From UBA8437 sp964646205 (GTDB lineage: Bacteria; Planctomycetota; Planctomycetia; Planctomycetales; Planctomycetaceae): a stretch of DNA of 64,000 bases. Positions 43,798 through 52,055 of the stretch are shown one piece after another; positions within the stretch are counted from its first letter, which is position 1, and each line of letters begins with the position of its first letter. The notes under the pieces are model-generated. The model worked only from the letters and a program-made list of their open reading frames with translations, made no database searches and was not told the origin of the DNA. A program made the position numbers and the translations under genes. The DNA is taken from contig CAZYAZ010000024.1 in NCBI GenBank assembly GCA_964646205.1, forward strand, positions 4,962 to 68,961, given 5' to 3'.

Positions 43798-44481
43798 TCA
43801 TCGTTGATCATGACGTCGGTAGTGCCTGGCCAGCCATTCAAGCGAAGCGCCACACCGCCAACCACACACCAGGCTCCAGTTGCACAGCGTCTGACGAACA
43901 ACCCCACGTTGACGCCACCGCCTCGCATCAACGTACAACGGCCCATCAACCAACGCCAAATGGCCAATTCGACTCAGCTTGCGGGCCAGCATCACATCAT
44001 CCATCAGCGGCACCTCGGGAAAGCCGCCGGCCGCTTCGAAACAATCTCGCCTGACAAACAAACCCTGATCCCCATAGGGAACCTGACGTCGAGCCGCCCT
44101 CCACGCATTCCCTCGCTCCAGCAGCCGAAACAACCAACCACGAGCATCAATCTCCTGACGAAAGGCACCTCCCACCACACTCGCGTCGCCCAATGCCCCG
44201 TCCACCTGGGCTCCGGCGTCGACCGGCAATCGACAATCCGCGTGCAAAAACAGCAACACATCACCTTGTGTTTCCCGAGCCCCCACATTTTGCTGCACGG
44301 CCCGTCCCGGGCGACTCGAAATCAGATGTGCACCGGCCTCGACCGCAAGGCGACAGGTCTCGTCCTGGCTACCACCATCGACAACGACCACTTCAACCGC
44401 GCCAGCCGCCCAGGCCGACGACACCGCACCGGTGATACGAGACTCCTCATTCACTGCAGGAACGATCACTGACATTTTCAT
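43798..44481 (-). CDS. GT2 glycosyltransferase (TIGR04283-type)
   Basis: The 227-residue protein is a compact family 2 glycosyltransferase: VIVPAVNEESRI, VVVDGGSQDETC with the nucleotide-sugar Asp pair, LLFLHADCRLP with the DxD-like HAD motif, VPYGDQGLFVRRDCFEAAGG and PLMDDVMLARKL. The short size and the sequence of motifs match the TIGR04283 group, some members of which sit in arsenosugar synthesis clusters; no arsenic genes are nearby, so the role is open. There is no membrane segment. A sugar donor and acceptor cannot be named. It is encoded between the TPR-methyltransferase and the large PQQ protein, transcribed away from the latter. Confidence 0.82.
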   Translation of the reverse strand: MKMSVIVPAVNEESRITGAVSSAWAAGAVEVVVVDGGSQDETCRLAVEAGAHLISSRPGRAVQQNVGARETQGDVLLFLHADCRLPVDAGAQVDGALGDASVVGGAFRQEIDARGWLFRLLERGNAWRAARRQVPYGDQGLFVRRDCFEAAGGFPEVPLMDDVMLARKLSRIGHLALVDGPLYVDARRWRQRGVVRQTLCNWSLVCGWRCGASLEWLARHYRRHDQR

Positions 44482-44596
44482 CTCGACACGCCCAATTCCT
44501 CTCCATCGCCACTAATCTGGCCACACCCGCCCCGGCCGCGGTACCATACCTGCCCGGGTCCATCATTTCATTTGCCTCAAAAAAAACATCATCCTC

Positions 44597-47500
44597 GTGC
44601 ACACACTTCCCAAAACCTGCCTGATCCTTTTCATCGTCGCCTCGACAACAACTGCCGCCGCACCACCGGTCGCGCGTTGGCAATTCGACCGTGTGCACCT
44701 TTCCGGCGACACATTCAACGCACTGACTGGCCCACTCTCGGCCCGTCTTTCCGGCCAACTCCAGTTCAGTCCCGGCAAGGCTCCCGGCCCTCCTTCCGCT
44801 CTCCGGCTGAGCGGAAAAACCTCTCCTCGCCAAAGGCTCCACGTTGGCACGTCGATCACCGACGCGGCCGCCATACTTCCCAAGACCCAGATGACCGTCT
44901 CGACCTGGCTTCGAATCGACTCGGCCGGAGAATGGACAGGATTCATCAGCGCCGTACAAGACAACGGCAACTACGAAAAAGGCTGGTTGCTGGGTCAACA
45001 CAGGTCACACTTCGCATTCGCTCTGTGCAGCCGCAAGACCGGCCAACTGACCTATCTCGAATCACCCCGGCTCTTTGAAACCGGCCACTGGTACCATGTC
45101 GTTGGCACCTACGACGGACGGCGTCAACGGCTGTATGTGGACGGAGAATTGCAGGCCGAGTCAACCACGCAATCCGGCCCTATCGATTATCCACCCAAGG
45201 GTGTACTCGCCCTCGGCGCTTACGAAGACGAGAACGAGTATTACCCGCTGACAGGTTTGCTCGAGCGGACCAGCCTCTGGCACCAAGCACTTTCGACCAA
45301 GGACGTCCAAGCACTATTCCGAAGCCGAGCCAAACGCTTCCCCGGCATCCTCGCCCAGCCTCCCAAGGTGGTCGACTGGCCCACCTTCAATCGTGACAAC
45401 CAGCGAACTGGAATCTCGGGCCAACCCCTCAGGCTCCCGCTCGTGAAACAATGGACCCACAACGTCCCGGCATCGACTCCGGCCTGGCCCGACCCTGCAC
45501 GACAGGATTTCTGGCACCGCAAGGAAGCACTGCGAGGACGTGTCACCTACGACAGGGCCCCACACCTTGTCGCCGTCGGAGGACGAGTGGTGCTGGGCCA
45601 CTCCGCCGACGACACCGTCCGTTGCCTCGAATTGTCCAGTGGCCGACTGTTGTGGTCCTTCACCGCCGGCGGCCCTGTGCGGCTCGCACCCACAATCTCC
45701 GGTGACCGGGTGCTGTTTGGGTCCGACGACGGACACGTCTACTGTATTCGCCTCGCCGACGGCCGCCGTCTCTGGAAACAAGCCGCCGCTCCCGATGTCA
45801 GGTGGATTGCCGGCAACCAACGACTCATCAGCGCCTGGCCGATCCGCACGGGTGTGCTGGTCGAAGCGGGCGTCGCCTACTGTTGTGCCGGAATCTTCCC
45901 GACCCAGGGTGTCCACCAGGTCGCAATGCGGGTCAGCGACGGACATCGTCTTGCCGCCAACCGCGTTGCCGTTTCGGCACAGGGATACCTCACCCGGCGC
46001 TCCGGCAGGCTGTTTGTCGACACCGGCCGTGATCCGGCAGGTGGGTTTCTTGCGGAACTCAAACGGCGAGGCAAGGGGGTGGGTCGCGAACTTTCGACGT
46101 TACCCGACGACTACCGGTTCGCATTCGTGGGTGCTGGTGACCTACGAATCGGTGGAGCGGACGGTCACGTGGCCGCCTTCGACCGCCGCACCGGGGCCAA
46201 AACCTGGTCAGCCCCAGTCGCTGGCCGTGCCTGGTCACTGGCCATCGCCGGAGGATACCTGCTGACCAGCACCGACACCGGCCAGGTGACTGCCTTTGGG
46301 CCGCGGCCGGTTGACACGCCCATCACACACGATTCCCGTCCCAAAGCATCCAACACGAGCCCGTCAGCATCAACAACGGCCATCGTCAAGGCTCTGCCAC
46401 ATCCGCGCGGATACGCCATCATCCTGGGCGCCGCGAACGTCCAGTCGGGGATCGACCTGGCGCGCCACACCCGGTTGCAAGTTCACGTCCTGTTGCCCAG
46501 TTCGCGAGCTGTCACTCGGGCCCGCAAGACGGTTTGGCAAAACGGCCTCGCCGGCCGCGTGACGCCGGTCCATTCGGCAACTCCCAAGGCGGAAACCTAC
46601 GTTGACTCTCTGTTCAACCTGGCCCTGGTCCCGTCCGCAGCCACCCCGGCCACACTGGCCACGGCAACCCGGCTGGTCCGCCCATGGGGTGGATTGGTCA
46701 TTGAATCCACCACCGGCACATTGTTGTCCCGACGGGGACCACTCGAAGGGGCCGGGCACTGGTCTCACATGTACGCCGATGCAGCCAACACTGTCTGCAG
46801 CGACGACCGTCACGTCAACGGCCCCCTGGACCTGCAATGGTTTGGGCCTCCCGGACCCCGCCAGATGATCGACAGACACCATCGCACCGTCGCCCCACTG
46901 TTTGTCGCCGGACGTCTTTTCATCCCCGGTGATGACCGTGTGATTGCCGTGGACGGTTACAACGGCACCGTGTTGTGGAACAACGCCGTGCCGGATTCGC
47001 GACGGATCGGAGCCTTCCGGGACTGCAGTTACCTGGCAGCCACCGATGACGCTGTTTACGTGGCCAGTGGGAACCGCTGCCTCCGATTCGATGGCGACAC
47101 CGGCCGCACCCTGACCACTTTCACCGTCCCTCCCGCTGCCGACGGCAAGCCCCGGGAATGGGGCTACCTGGCCGTTGTCGACGATACGCTTGTCGGGTCG
47201 GCTGTCTCACCCGGAGCCTCCCGCAGGAAGCACTCACGGGAGGCCATCCAGGAGGGGACCTATTACGACCGCCGCCCAATTGTTGGTAGTGAGTACCTGT
47301 TCGCCTTCGACCGCAAAAGTGGGCGTCACCTGTGGAGTTACCACACCGGAGCGGGCCTGCTGCCCAACCCGGCCATCGCGATCGGAAACGGAGCGGTGAG
47401 CCTGATTGAAAGCGACAACAAACAAACCGTCACAAAAGCCATCGGCCGCGCCACGCCAAAGGACCTCTTTTCCCAGGGAGCCCGGCTTGTCTCGCTTGAC

Positions 47501-48085
47501 CTCAAAACCGGGAGCGTCCGCTTCAGTCGTCCGCACGACTTCTCGGCAATTCAACATTCGGTCTACCTGGCCGTTTCCGGCGGCCGCCTGGTCGTTGTCG
47601 GGTCCCGCAACGACGGCGAAGATCCCAAGACTTCTCGTGTCTGGTACGACATCCAGGTCTTCAACGACACCGAAGGAGACCGACTCTGGACCGGCAGCCA
47701 GAAACAAACCACAAAGATTGGCGGATCCCACGGCGAACAGGATCATCACCCGGTCATTGTCGGTTCCATGCTGTACTGCGAGCCATTCGCCTGGGATCTC
47801 CTCACCGGCAAACGGATCGCCGGTTTCGGCTGGAAGAACCAGCATCGCCGAGGATGCGGCACCCTCACGGCCTCGGCTTCAACCGTCTTTTTCAGAGACG
47901 GGACAGCCAGCATGTTCGATCTCGAATCCAACACCTACCGCAAGGTGACCACCACGACGCGACCGGGCTGTTGGATCAACATGATTCCAGCCGGGGGATT
48001 ACTCCTGGTCCCTGAAGCCAGTTCCGGATGCACCTGCAACTTTGCGATCCAAACATCACTGGCATTCCGGCCACGGAAGCCGTGA
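44597..48085 (+). CDS. Exported LamG and PQQ-propeller protein with methyltransferase-like insertion
   Basis: At 1162 residues this is the longest protein in the window. It starts with a GTG and a signal peptide (LILFIVASTTTAAAP). A LamG/concanavalin-like domain covers about 30-230 (MTVSTWLRIDSAGEWTGFIS, GHWYHVVGTYDGRRQRLYVD). From about 260 a PQQ-type beta propeller follows (GRLLWSFTAGG, DGRRLWKQAA, VAAFDRRTGAKTWSAPV). Between about 590 and 730 lies a Rossmann-like stretch resembling a degenerate methyltransferase (YAIILGAANVQSGIDLARHT), then more propeller blades (VIAVDGYNGTVLWNNAVP, LFAFDRKSGRHLWSYHTG, TGKRIAGFGWKN) continue to the C-terminus. The likely site is the periplasm or outer surface. 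The function is unknown. Confidence 0.8.
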   Translation: MHTLPKTCLILFIVASTTTAAAPPVARWQFDRVHLSGDTFNALTGPLSARLSGQLQFSPGKAPGPPSALRLSGKTSPRQRLHVGTSITDAAAILPKTQMTVSTWLRIDSAGEWTGFISAVQDNGNYEKGWLLGQHRSHFAFALCSRKTGQLTYLESPRLFETGHWYHVVGTYDGRRQRLYVDGELQAESTTQSGPIDYPPKGVLALGAYEDENEYYPLTGLLERTSLWHQALSTKDVQALFRSRAKRFPGILAQPPKVVDWPTFNRDNQRTGISGQPLRLPLVKQWTHNVPASTPAWPDPARQDFWHRKEALRGRVTYDRAPHLVAVGGRVVLGHSADDTVRCLELSSGRLLWSFTAGGPVRLAPTISGDRVLFGSDDGHVYCIRLADGRRLWKQAAAPDVRWIAGNQRLISAWPIRTGVLVEAGVAYCCAGIFPTQGVHQVAMRVSDGHRLAANRVAVSAQGYLTRRSGRLFVDTGRDPAGGFLAELKRRGKGVGRELSTLPDDYRFAFVGAGDLRIGGADGHVAAFDRRTGAKTWSAPVAGRAWSLAIAGGYLLTSTDTGQVTAFGPRPVDTPITHDSRPKASNTSPSASTTAIVKALPHPRGYAIILGAANVQSGIDLARHTRLQVHVLLPSSRAVTRARKTVWQNGLAGRVTPVHSATPKAETYVDSLFNLALVPSAATPATLATATRLVRPWGGLVIESTTGTLLSRRGPLEGAGHWSHMYADAANTVCSDDRHVNGPLDLQWFGPPGPRQMIDRHHRTVAPLFVAGRLFIPGDDRVIAVDGYNGTVLWNNAVPDSRRIGAFRDCSYLAATDDAVYVASGNRCLRFDGDTGRTLTTFTVPPAADGKPREWGYLAVVDDTLVGSAVSPGASRRKHSREAIQEGTYYDRRPIVGSEYLFAFDRKSGRHLWSYHTGAGLLPNPAIAIGNGAVSLIESDNKQTVTKAIGRATPKDLFSQGARLVSLDLKTGSVRFSRPHDFSAIQHSVYLAVSGGRLVVVGSRNDGEDPKTSRVWYDIQVFNDTEGDRLWTGSQKQTTKIGGSHGEQDHHPVIVGSMLYCEPFAWDLLTGKRIAGFGWKNQHRRGCGTLTASASTVFFRDGTASMFDLESNTYRKVTTTTRPGCWINMIPAGGLLLVPEASSGCTCNFAIQTSLAFRPRKP

Positions 48086-48134
48086 CCGGGGCATCGTGTG
48101 ACACCAAACCGGAGCCGCCCACAGGGAACGCTCG

Positions 48135-48332
48135 TCAGTCGGCAGCGACCACTTCGACCTGCAGCGCCTGTTCCCGCTGGATTGCTTCGAAGACCTCCTG
48201 GCGGTGCACTGTCACGTTGGCGGGTGCCTCAATCCCCAACCTGACCTTGTCGCCTCGGATGTCGACGACCAGCAACGAAATTTCGTCGCCGATCATGATT
48301 CGTTCGTCTCTCTTGCGGCTCAACACGAGCAT
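48135..48332 (-). CDS. csrA: Carbon storage regulator CsrA
   Basis: The product of 65 residues begins MLVLSRKRDERIMIGDEISL, continues VVDIRGDKVRLGIEAPANVT and VHRQEVFEAIQREQ, a near-perfect CsrA. It is a homodimer that binds GGA motifs in mRNA leaders and controls translation. The ATG at 48332 is chosen because GGAG stands eight bases before it and it matches family starts; a longer frame to 48494 is not needed. An RNA-binding regulator like this could act on any of the GGA-rich leaders in this genome. It precedes no tightly linked gene; the LOG-family gene lies upstream on the same strand. Confidence 0.95.
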   Translation of the reverse strand: MLVLSRKRDERIMIGDEISLLVVDIRGDKVRLGIEAPANVTVHRQEVFEAIQREQALQVEVVAAD

Positions 48333-48475
48333 CGGTTCATCTCCGGAGTGGTGTCCCTCGGAAACACCGCTACCCGGCATCTCCAGCCCAACACTAGCCC
48401 GCTTACGACGGCGAGACCGGTGTAGAAAGCTGAGGACAACCCTCCCGGGATTCCGGTTGCAACGGTCGTGCCATG

Positions 48476-49093
48476 TCAAACGGCGTCGATGCACTCAAGC
48501 AGCCGTTCCAGCAGAACCAGGGGGCTGGTTTCCCGAATGAACAATTGTCGGTTTCTGGGTGCCATGAAGCCCTCCCTGATCGACAATTCAATCACCTGGT
48601 GAAACGGTTCGAAAAAACCACCCAGGTCGAGCACACCAATCGGCCTGGAATGGATTTTCAGTTGCCGCCAGGCCAAGACCTCGAAGAGTTCTTCAAACGT
48701 CCCCACTCCACCAGGCAACGCGATGTACGCGTCGGCCAATTCGTGCATCTGGGCCTTTCGGACATGCATGTCTGGAACAACACGCATATCAGCAACCCCC
48801 GAGTGCATCACTTCATCAACCGCCAAGCCATCCGGGATCACGCCAATCACATCCCCCCCCGCCTCCAGCACCGCATCGGCCACGACCCCCATCAACCCGA
48901 TTCCGCCACCTCCGTAGACCAGTCCGACACCTCGATCGGCCATCGCGCGTCCCAGATCCCCAGCCATCTCCGCGTACGACGGATCGTCCCCCGTTCTGGA
49001 ACCACAAAAGACACAAATTCGCTGCACGGAAGTACGACCCCACGGACAAGGCGGCAGTTTTCTTTCCAAAGACTCTGAACTCCTGCGCGCCAA
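48476..49093 (-). CDS. LOG-family protein (cytokinin riboside 5'-monophosphate phosphoribohydrolase-like)
   Basis: The protein of up to 205 residues has the LOG signature: VCVFCGSRTG-type strand (ICVFCGS), VYGGGGIGLMGVVADAVLEA, VIGVIPDGL, RKAQMHELADAYIALPGG and PGGVGTFEELFEVL, so the catalytic Arg and the two Glu of PGGxGTxxE are present. Plant and bacterial LOG enzymes release the free base from cytokinin riboside monophosphates; bacterial members also act as general purine nucleotide nucleosidases. The 22 residues before ICVFCGS may not be translated: GTG at 49027 is an alternative start. The gene is upstream of csrA on the same strand with a 143-base gap. Confidence 0.85.
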   Translation of the reverse strand: MARRSSESLERKLPPCPWGRTSVQRICVFCGSRTGDDPSYAEMAGDLGRAMADRGVGLVYGGGGIGLMGVVADAVLEAGGDVIGVIPDGLAVDEVMHSGVADMRVVPDMHVRKAQMHELADAYIALPGGVGTFEELFEVLAWRQLKIHSRPIGVLDLGGFFEPFHQVIELSIREGFMAPRNRQLFIRETSPLVLLERLLECIDAV

Positions 49094-49225
49094 CCATCAA
49101 CCCTCCAGTTTGTGACACCAGCACCGAAGACGACGCTCGACGCCGAGCCGACGCCACAACCGGACGACAATTCCTCCAGTGGGGCAGTCGAACCAGTTTG
49201 CAGGGCAGGGGGGGTGAGGATTAGT

Positions 49226-49267
49226 ATGGCCGCAACGCCCAAACCACACTGGACGAACGATTCATGA
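49226..49267 (+). other. Possible 13-codon leader ORF overlapping the cupin-like gene start
   Basis: GAGG six bases before an ATG at 49226 opens a frame of 13 codons (MAATPKPHWTNDS) whose TGA overlaps the ATG of the next gene in the form ATGA. The main gene has no strong Shine-Dalgarno site of its own, so translational coupling through this short frame is possible. Chance remains likely. Confidence 0.25.
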
Positions 49268-50019
49268 CCGAACAACTGACACGCCGCGGGTTCACCACAA
49301 AGACCCTCGGAGCACTGCTGACCTACACCCTGCTGGAGGACTTGGGCAACCAGGATCTCTTCGCCGCCGAGATCAAACCGATCACTCGCAAATGGCTGAC
49401 GGACGTCAACGACCTTGCGCGTTCGGTCAAAAACAAGAAGATCAAACAGATCGCCTGGCAAAAGCAGGTCGAGACTCTCTTCGAAAAAGTTGAACTCGCT
49501 GACCTGTTGAAAATGGTTGACTTCGAGAAACTCGCCAAGGGCACCAAGTTCGCCGAGAATGGCGCCCGAAGCCTCAGATTCGAGTTCCCCAAGATTGAAG
49601 GACTGCCAACCCAATACGTCTTCGGACGCCAGATCTTCGCTCTCAAAAAGGGTCGCTCGGTCGTGCCCCACGGGCACAACAACATGGCCACAGCCTTCCT
49701 CATCCTCGACGGCAAACTCAGGGGGCGCCATTACGACCGGGTTGAGGACCGTGAGAAGGAGTACATCATCCGGCCCACGATCGACAAGATGTTTGCCCCC
49801 GGCGGGCATTCCTCGATCAGCGACTACAAGGACAATGTCCACTGGTTTAAGGCACAAAGTGAGAAGGCCTTCATCTTCAACATCCACGTGCTGGACGTCA
49901 CCCCCGGCGCCAAGCGGACCGGCCGCATCTACGTCGACCCCAACGGTGAAAAACTCAAGGGCGGCCTGATCCGGGCTCGCAAGATCGCCTACAAGGAAGC
50001 TCACGACCTTTACGGCTAG
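49264..50019 (+). CDS. Exported cupin-like protein
   Basis: A 251-residue protein with a Tat-like N-terminus (TRRGFTTKTLGALLTYTLLE). The C-terminal half holds a single-domain cupin pattern: GRSVVPHGHNNMATAFLILD with two histidines in HGH, then GKLRGRHYDR and, after about 30 residues, HSSISDYKDNVHWFKA with another His pair. These positions fit a metal-binding cupin (dioxygenase, isomerase or a sensor). I do not recognise a specific family. The first 90 residues form an alpha-helical leader of unknown function. It is followed 54 bases later by a class III CoA-transferase gene, with no tight coupling, so joint action is only a guess. Confidence 0.65.
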   Translation: MTEQLTRRGFTTKTLGALLTYTLLEDLGNQDLFAAEIKPITRKWLTDVNDLARSVKNKKIKQIAWQKQVETLFEKVELADLLKMVDFEKLAKGTKFAENGARSLRFEFPKIEGLPTQYVFGRQIFALKKGRSVVPHGHNNMATAFLILDGKLRGRHYDRVEDREKEYIIRPTIDKMFAPGGHSSISDYKDNVHWFKAQSEKAFIFNIHVLDVTPGAKRTGRIYVDPNGEKLKGGLIRARKIAYKEAHDLYG

Positions 50020-50073
50020 ATGCCAGATTTCAGAGAGAGACATACCAGCCACTGCTGGTAGGAGACCCACTCG

Positions 50074-51234
50074 GTGCACCCTCGACCCCTGTCGGGCCTG
50101 CGGGTCCTGGACCTCACCCGCGTACTCGCCGGGCCCTATTGCACGCTCCTTCTGGCCGACCTGGGCGCTGAAGTGGTGAAAGTCGAGCGCCCCGGAACCG
50201 GCGACGACGCCCGCGCCTTCGGCCCGTTTCTCGACAACGGGCAGAGCGCGTATTTTGCCAGCATCAACCGTGGAAAAAAGAGTATCGCCCTGGACCTCAA
50301 GGACGAGACAGACCGCGCCACCTTCCTGCAACTCGTCGCAAAAGCTGACATCCTGGTCGAGAATTATCGTGCAGGCACGATGCTCAAACTGGGACTGGAC
50401 GCCAAGAACCTCCGCCAACAAAACCCCAGGCTGATCTACGCCTCGCTCTCCGGATTTGGACAAACCGGAAGCGACACCGACCGGGCGGCTTACGACATCG
50501 TCGTCCAGGCACTCAGCGGACTCATGAGCATCACCGGATCCGGACCGGGGCAATCCGTCCGGGTGGGCACTTCGATCAGTGACATCCTGACGGGCATTTT
50601 CGGTGCCGTGGCAATCGTTTCGGCCGTGCACGGACGAACGGCCTCTGGAGAAGGCACCGTCATCGACCTGGCAATGCTCGACTGTACTGTCGCAGCACTC
50701 GAAAACGCCATCAGCCGATTTGCGACCTCCGGCGTGGCTCCCTCACCGCTGGGAACCAGGCACCCGTCGATCACTCCTTTCCAGTCGTTCTCCACGGCCG
50801 ACGTCCCGATCGTCATCGCCGCTGGCAACGATGCACTCTGGACTGCACTGTGTGGTTGCCTGGATCGCGAGGATCTCGCCACCGACAAACGGTTTGCCAG
50901 CAACCTTGACCGAACAACACACCACGAGGAACTCGCCGCGGAACTCGCCCAGGCCTTTGCACAGCGGCCCGCTTCCGAATGGCTGCAGCGACTGTCCAAA
51001 TCCGGAATACCTTCCGCACCAATCCGATCGATTGCAGACGTTGTCGCCGACCCCCACCTCGCCAGTCGTGAAATGTGGCACACGATGGACGACGGCCAGG
51101 GGGGAGAACTCCTGACGGCCGGATCCCCCTTCCGCATGAACGACACCGCCCCCCCTCTCTCCCCAACCACCCCGGATCTCGACGAACACCACCAGGAGAT
51201 CCTCAGCCAATGGCTAATGACCGACTCACCCTGA
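50074..51234 (+). CDS. CaiB/BaiF class III CoA-transferase
   Basis: The product is 386 residues from a GTG with GGAG nine bases upstream. The N-terminus reads PLSGLRVLDLTRVLAGPYCT, followed by LLADLGAEVVKVERPGTGDD, the strong CoA-transferase family III pattern. DILVENYRAGTMLKLGLD and PRLIYASLSGFGQTG fit the formyl-CoA transferase and BaiF group, and the nearby Asp in the DRAAYDIVVQALSGLM segment is the expected covalent carboxylate. Members move CoA between organic acids such as formyl, oxalyl, succinyl or racemise acyl-CoA; the acid here is not predictable. It overlaps the GNAT gene by 25 bases, indicating co-transcription. Confidence 0.87.
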   Translation: MHPRPLSGLRVLDLTRVLAGPYCTLLLADLGAEVVKVERPGTGDDARAFGPFLDNGQSAYFASINRGKKSIALDLKDETDRATFLQLVAKADILVENYRAGTMLKLGLDAKNLRQQNPRLIYASLSGFGQTGSDTDRAAYDIVVQALSGLMSITGSGPGQSVRVGTSISDILTGIFGAVAIVSAVHGRTASGEGTVIDLAMLDCTVAALENAISRFATSGVAPSPLGTRHPSITPFQSFSTADVPIVIAAGNDALWTALCGCLDREDLATDKRFASNLDRTTHHEELAAELAQAFAQRPASEWLQRLSKSGIPSAPIRSIADVVADPHLASREMWHTMDDGQGGELLTAGSPFRMNDTAPPLSPTTPDLDEHHQEILSQWLMTDSP

Positions 51235-51827
51235 GGACAGCCCAGCACGAGGACCTCCTCGAATTGGCCGAGTTGGAAGCCGCCTGTTGGCCGCCACCAC
51301 TCGCGGCAGACCAGGAACAGCTTGCCGCGAGACTTGTCGCTTTCGATCATGGTCAACTGGTGGCCCAAATCGGTGGGCAACTTGTCGGCTACAGTTCTGC
51401 CCAGCGCGTTCATTCCGAACTGATCGCAACCAATCCGCTCCAGTACAACACGGTCACCGACAACGACCTTTTCACCACCACACACTCCAACGATGGAGAG
51501 ATCTACCAACTGGTCGGTGTCTCCACGGCCCCAGAGTTCCGCGGTCGTCAGATTGCACGCCAACTCATCGACCTGCAAATCACTCGCGCGTGGCAACTTG
51601 CTGGCATTCGTCGTGTCATAGGGTTCACACGCCCCGCGGCACGACACCTCGTGCCAGAGCTCTCGTTGGAATCGTACGTCGACACCCAACTCACCGACAC
51701 ACCCTCAGACAAAACTCTCGCATTTCACCTGAACGCCGGTGCAACCATCGTGTCGTGTCACGACAATTTTCGGCCCTCCGACCAGCAGAGCCTGGGAGCC
51801 GGGGTACTGATTGAGTACTTGCGTTGA
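51210..51827 (+). CDS. GNAT-family acetyltransferase
   Basis: The product of 205 residues begins at the ATG at 51210, inside the end of the CoA-transferase gene, with GGAG eleven bases ahead. It has the GNAT arrangement: RLTLRTAQHEDLLELAELEA near the start, an antiparallel sheet with VAQIGGQLVGYSSAQ, and the acetyl-CoA-binding motif EIYQLVGVSTAPEFRGRQIA (QxxGxA/Q-R-G-R pattern: RGRQIARQLI). The acceptor could be a small molecule or protein N-terminus. Direct overlap suggests a shared transcript with the CoA-transferase, but no shared pathway is clear. Confidence 0.75.
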   Translation: MANDRLTLRTAQHEDLLELAELEAACWPPPLAADQEQLAARLVAFDHGQLVAQIGGQLVGYSSAQRVHSELIATNPLQYNTVTDNDLFTTTHSNDGEIYQLVGVSTAPEFRGRQIARQLIDLQITRAWQLAGIRRVIGFTRPAARHLVPELSLESYVDTQLTDTPSDKTLAFHLNAGATIVSCHDNFRPSDQQSLGAGVLIEYLR

Positions 51828-51924
51828 CGCGCGGCAGGGTCGTTTTCCACGAAATCGCGTCTTCCAGGCGAAAAGAGACTCTCCGGACAACAGCGGACTC
51901 TGCCATCACACAGCAGAACCGCAG

Positions 51925-51953
51925 TTGTCCACCCTTGTGAGCCGAAGTAAACT
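51925..51953 (+). promoter_or_regulatory. Possible sigma-70-type promoter upstream of VWA genes
   Basis: TTGTCC at 51925-51930 and TAAACT at 51948-51953 are separated by 17 bases, in the 228-base gap before the first VWA gene. The match to the consensus is partial (TTGACA, TATAAT). Nothing else is seen in the gap. Confidence 0.25.
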
Positions 51954-52055
51954 AAAGGCAACCGGGTGGGATGCCTCCTTTCATTGGAAAGGGCGTTGAA
52001 TGCCGTCTATTTTTCGGCAACCACCTCCACATCGGGCCAGAAGAGGGATTTGGGC

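Noticed and set aside
48892..50631. Minus-strand frame of 579 codons
   Set aside because: It spans the antisense of the cupin-like and CoA-transferase genes, both with recognisable motifs and ribosome sites; it is a shadow.
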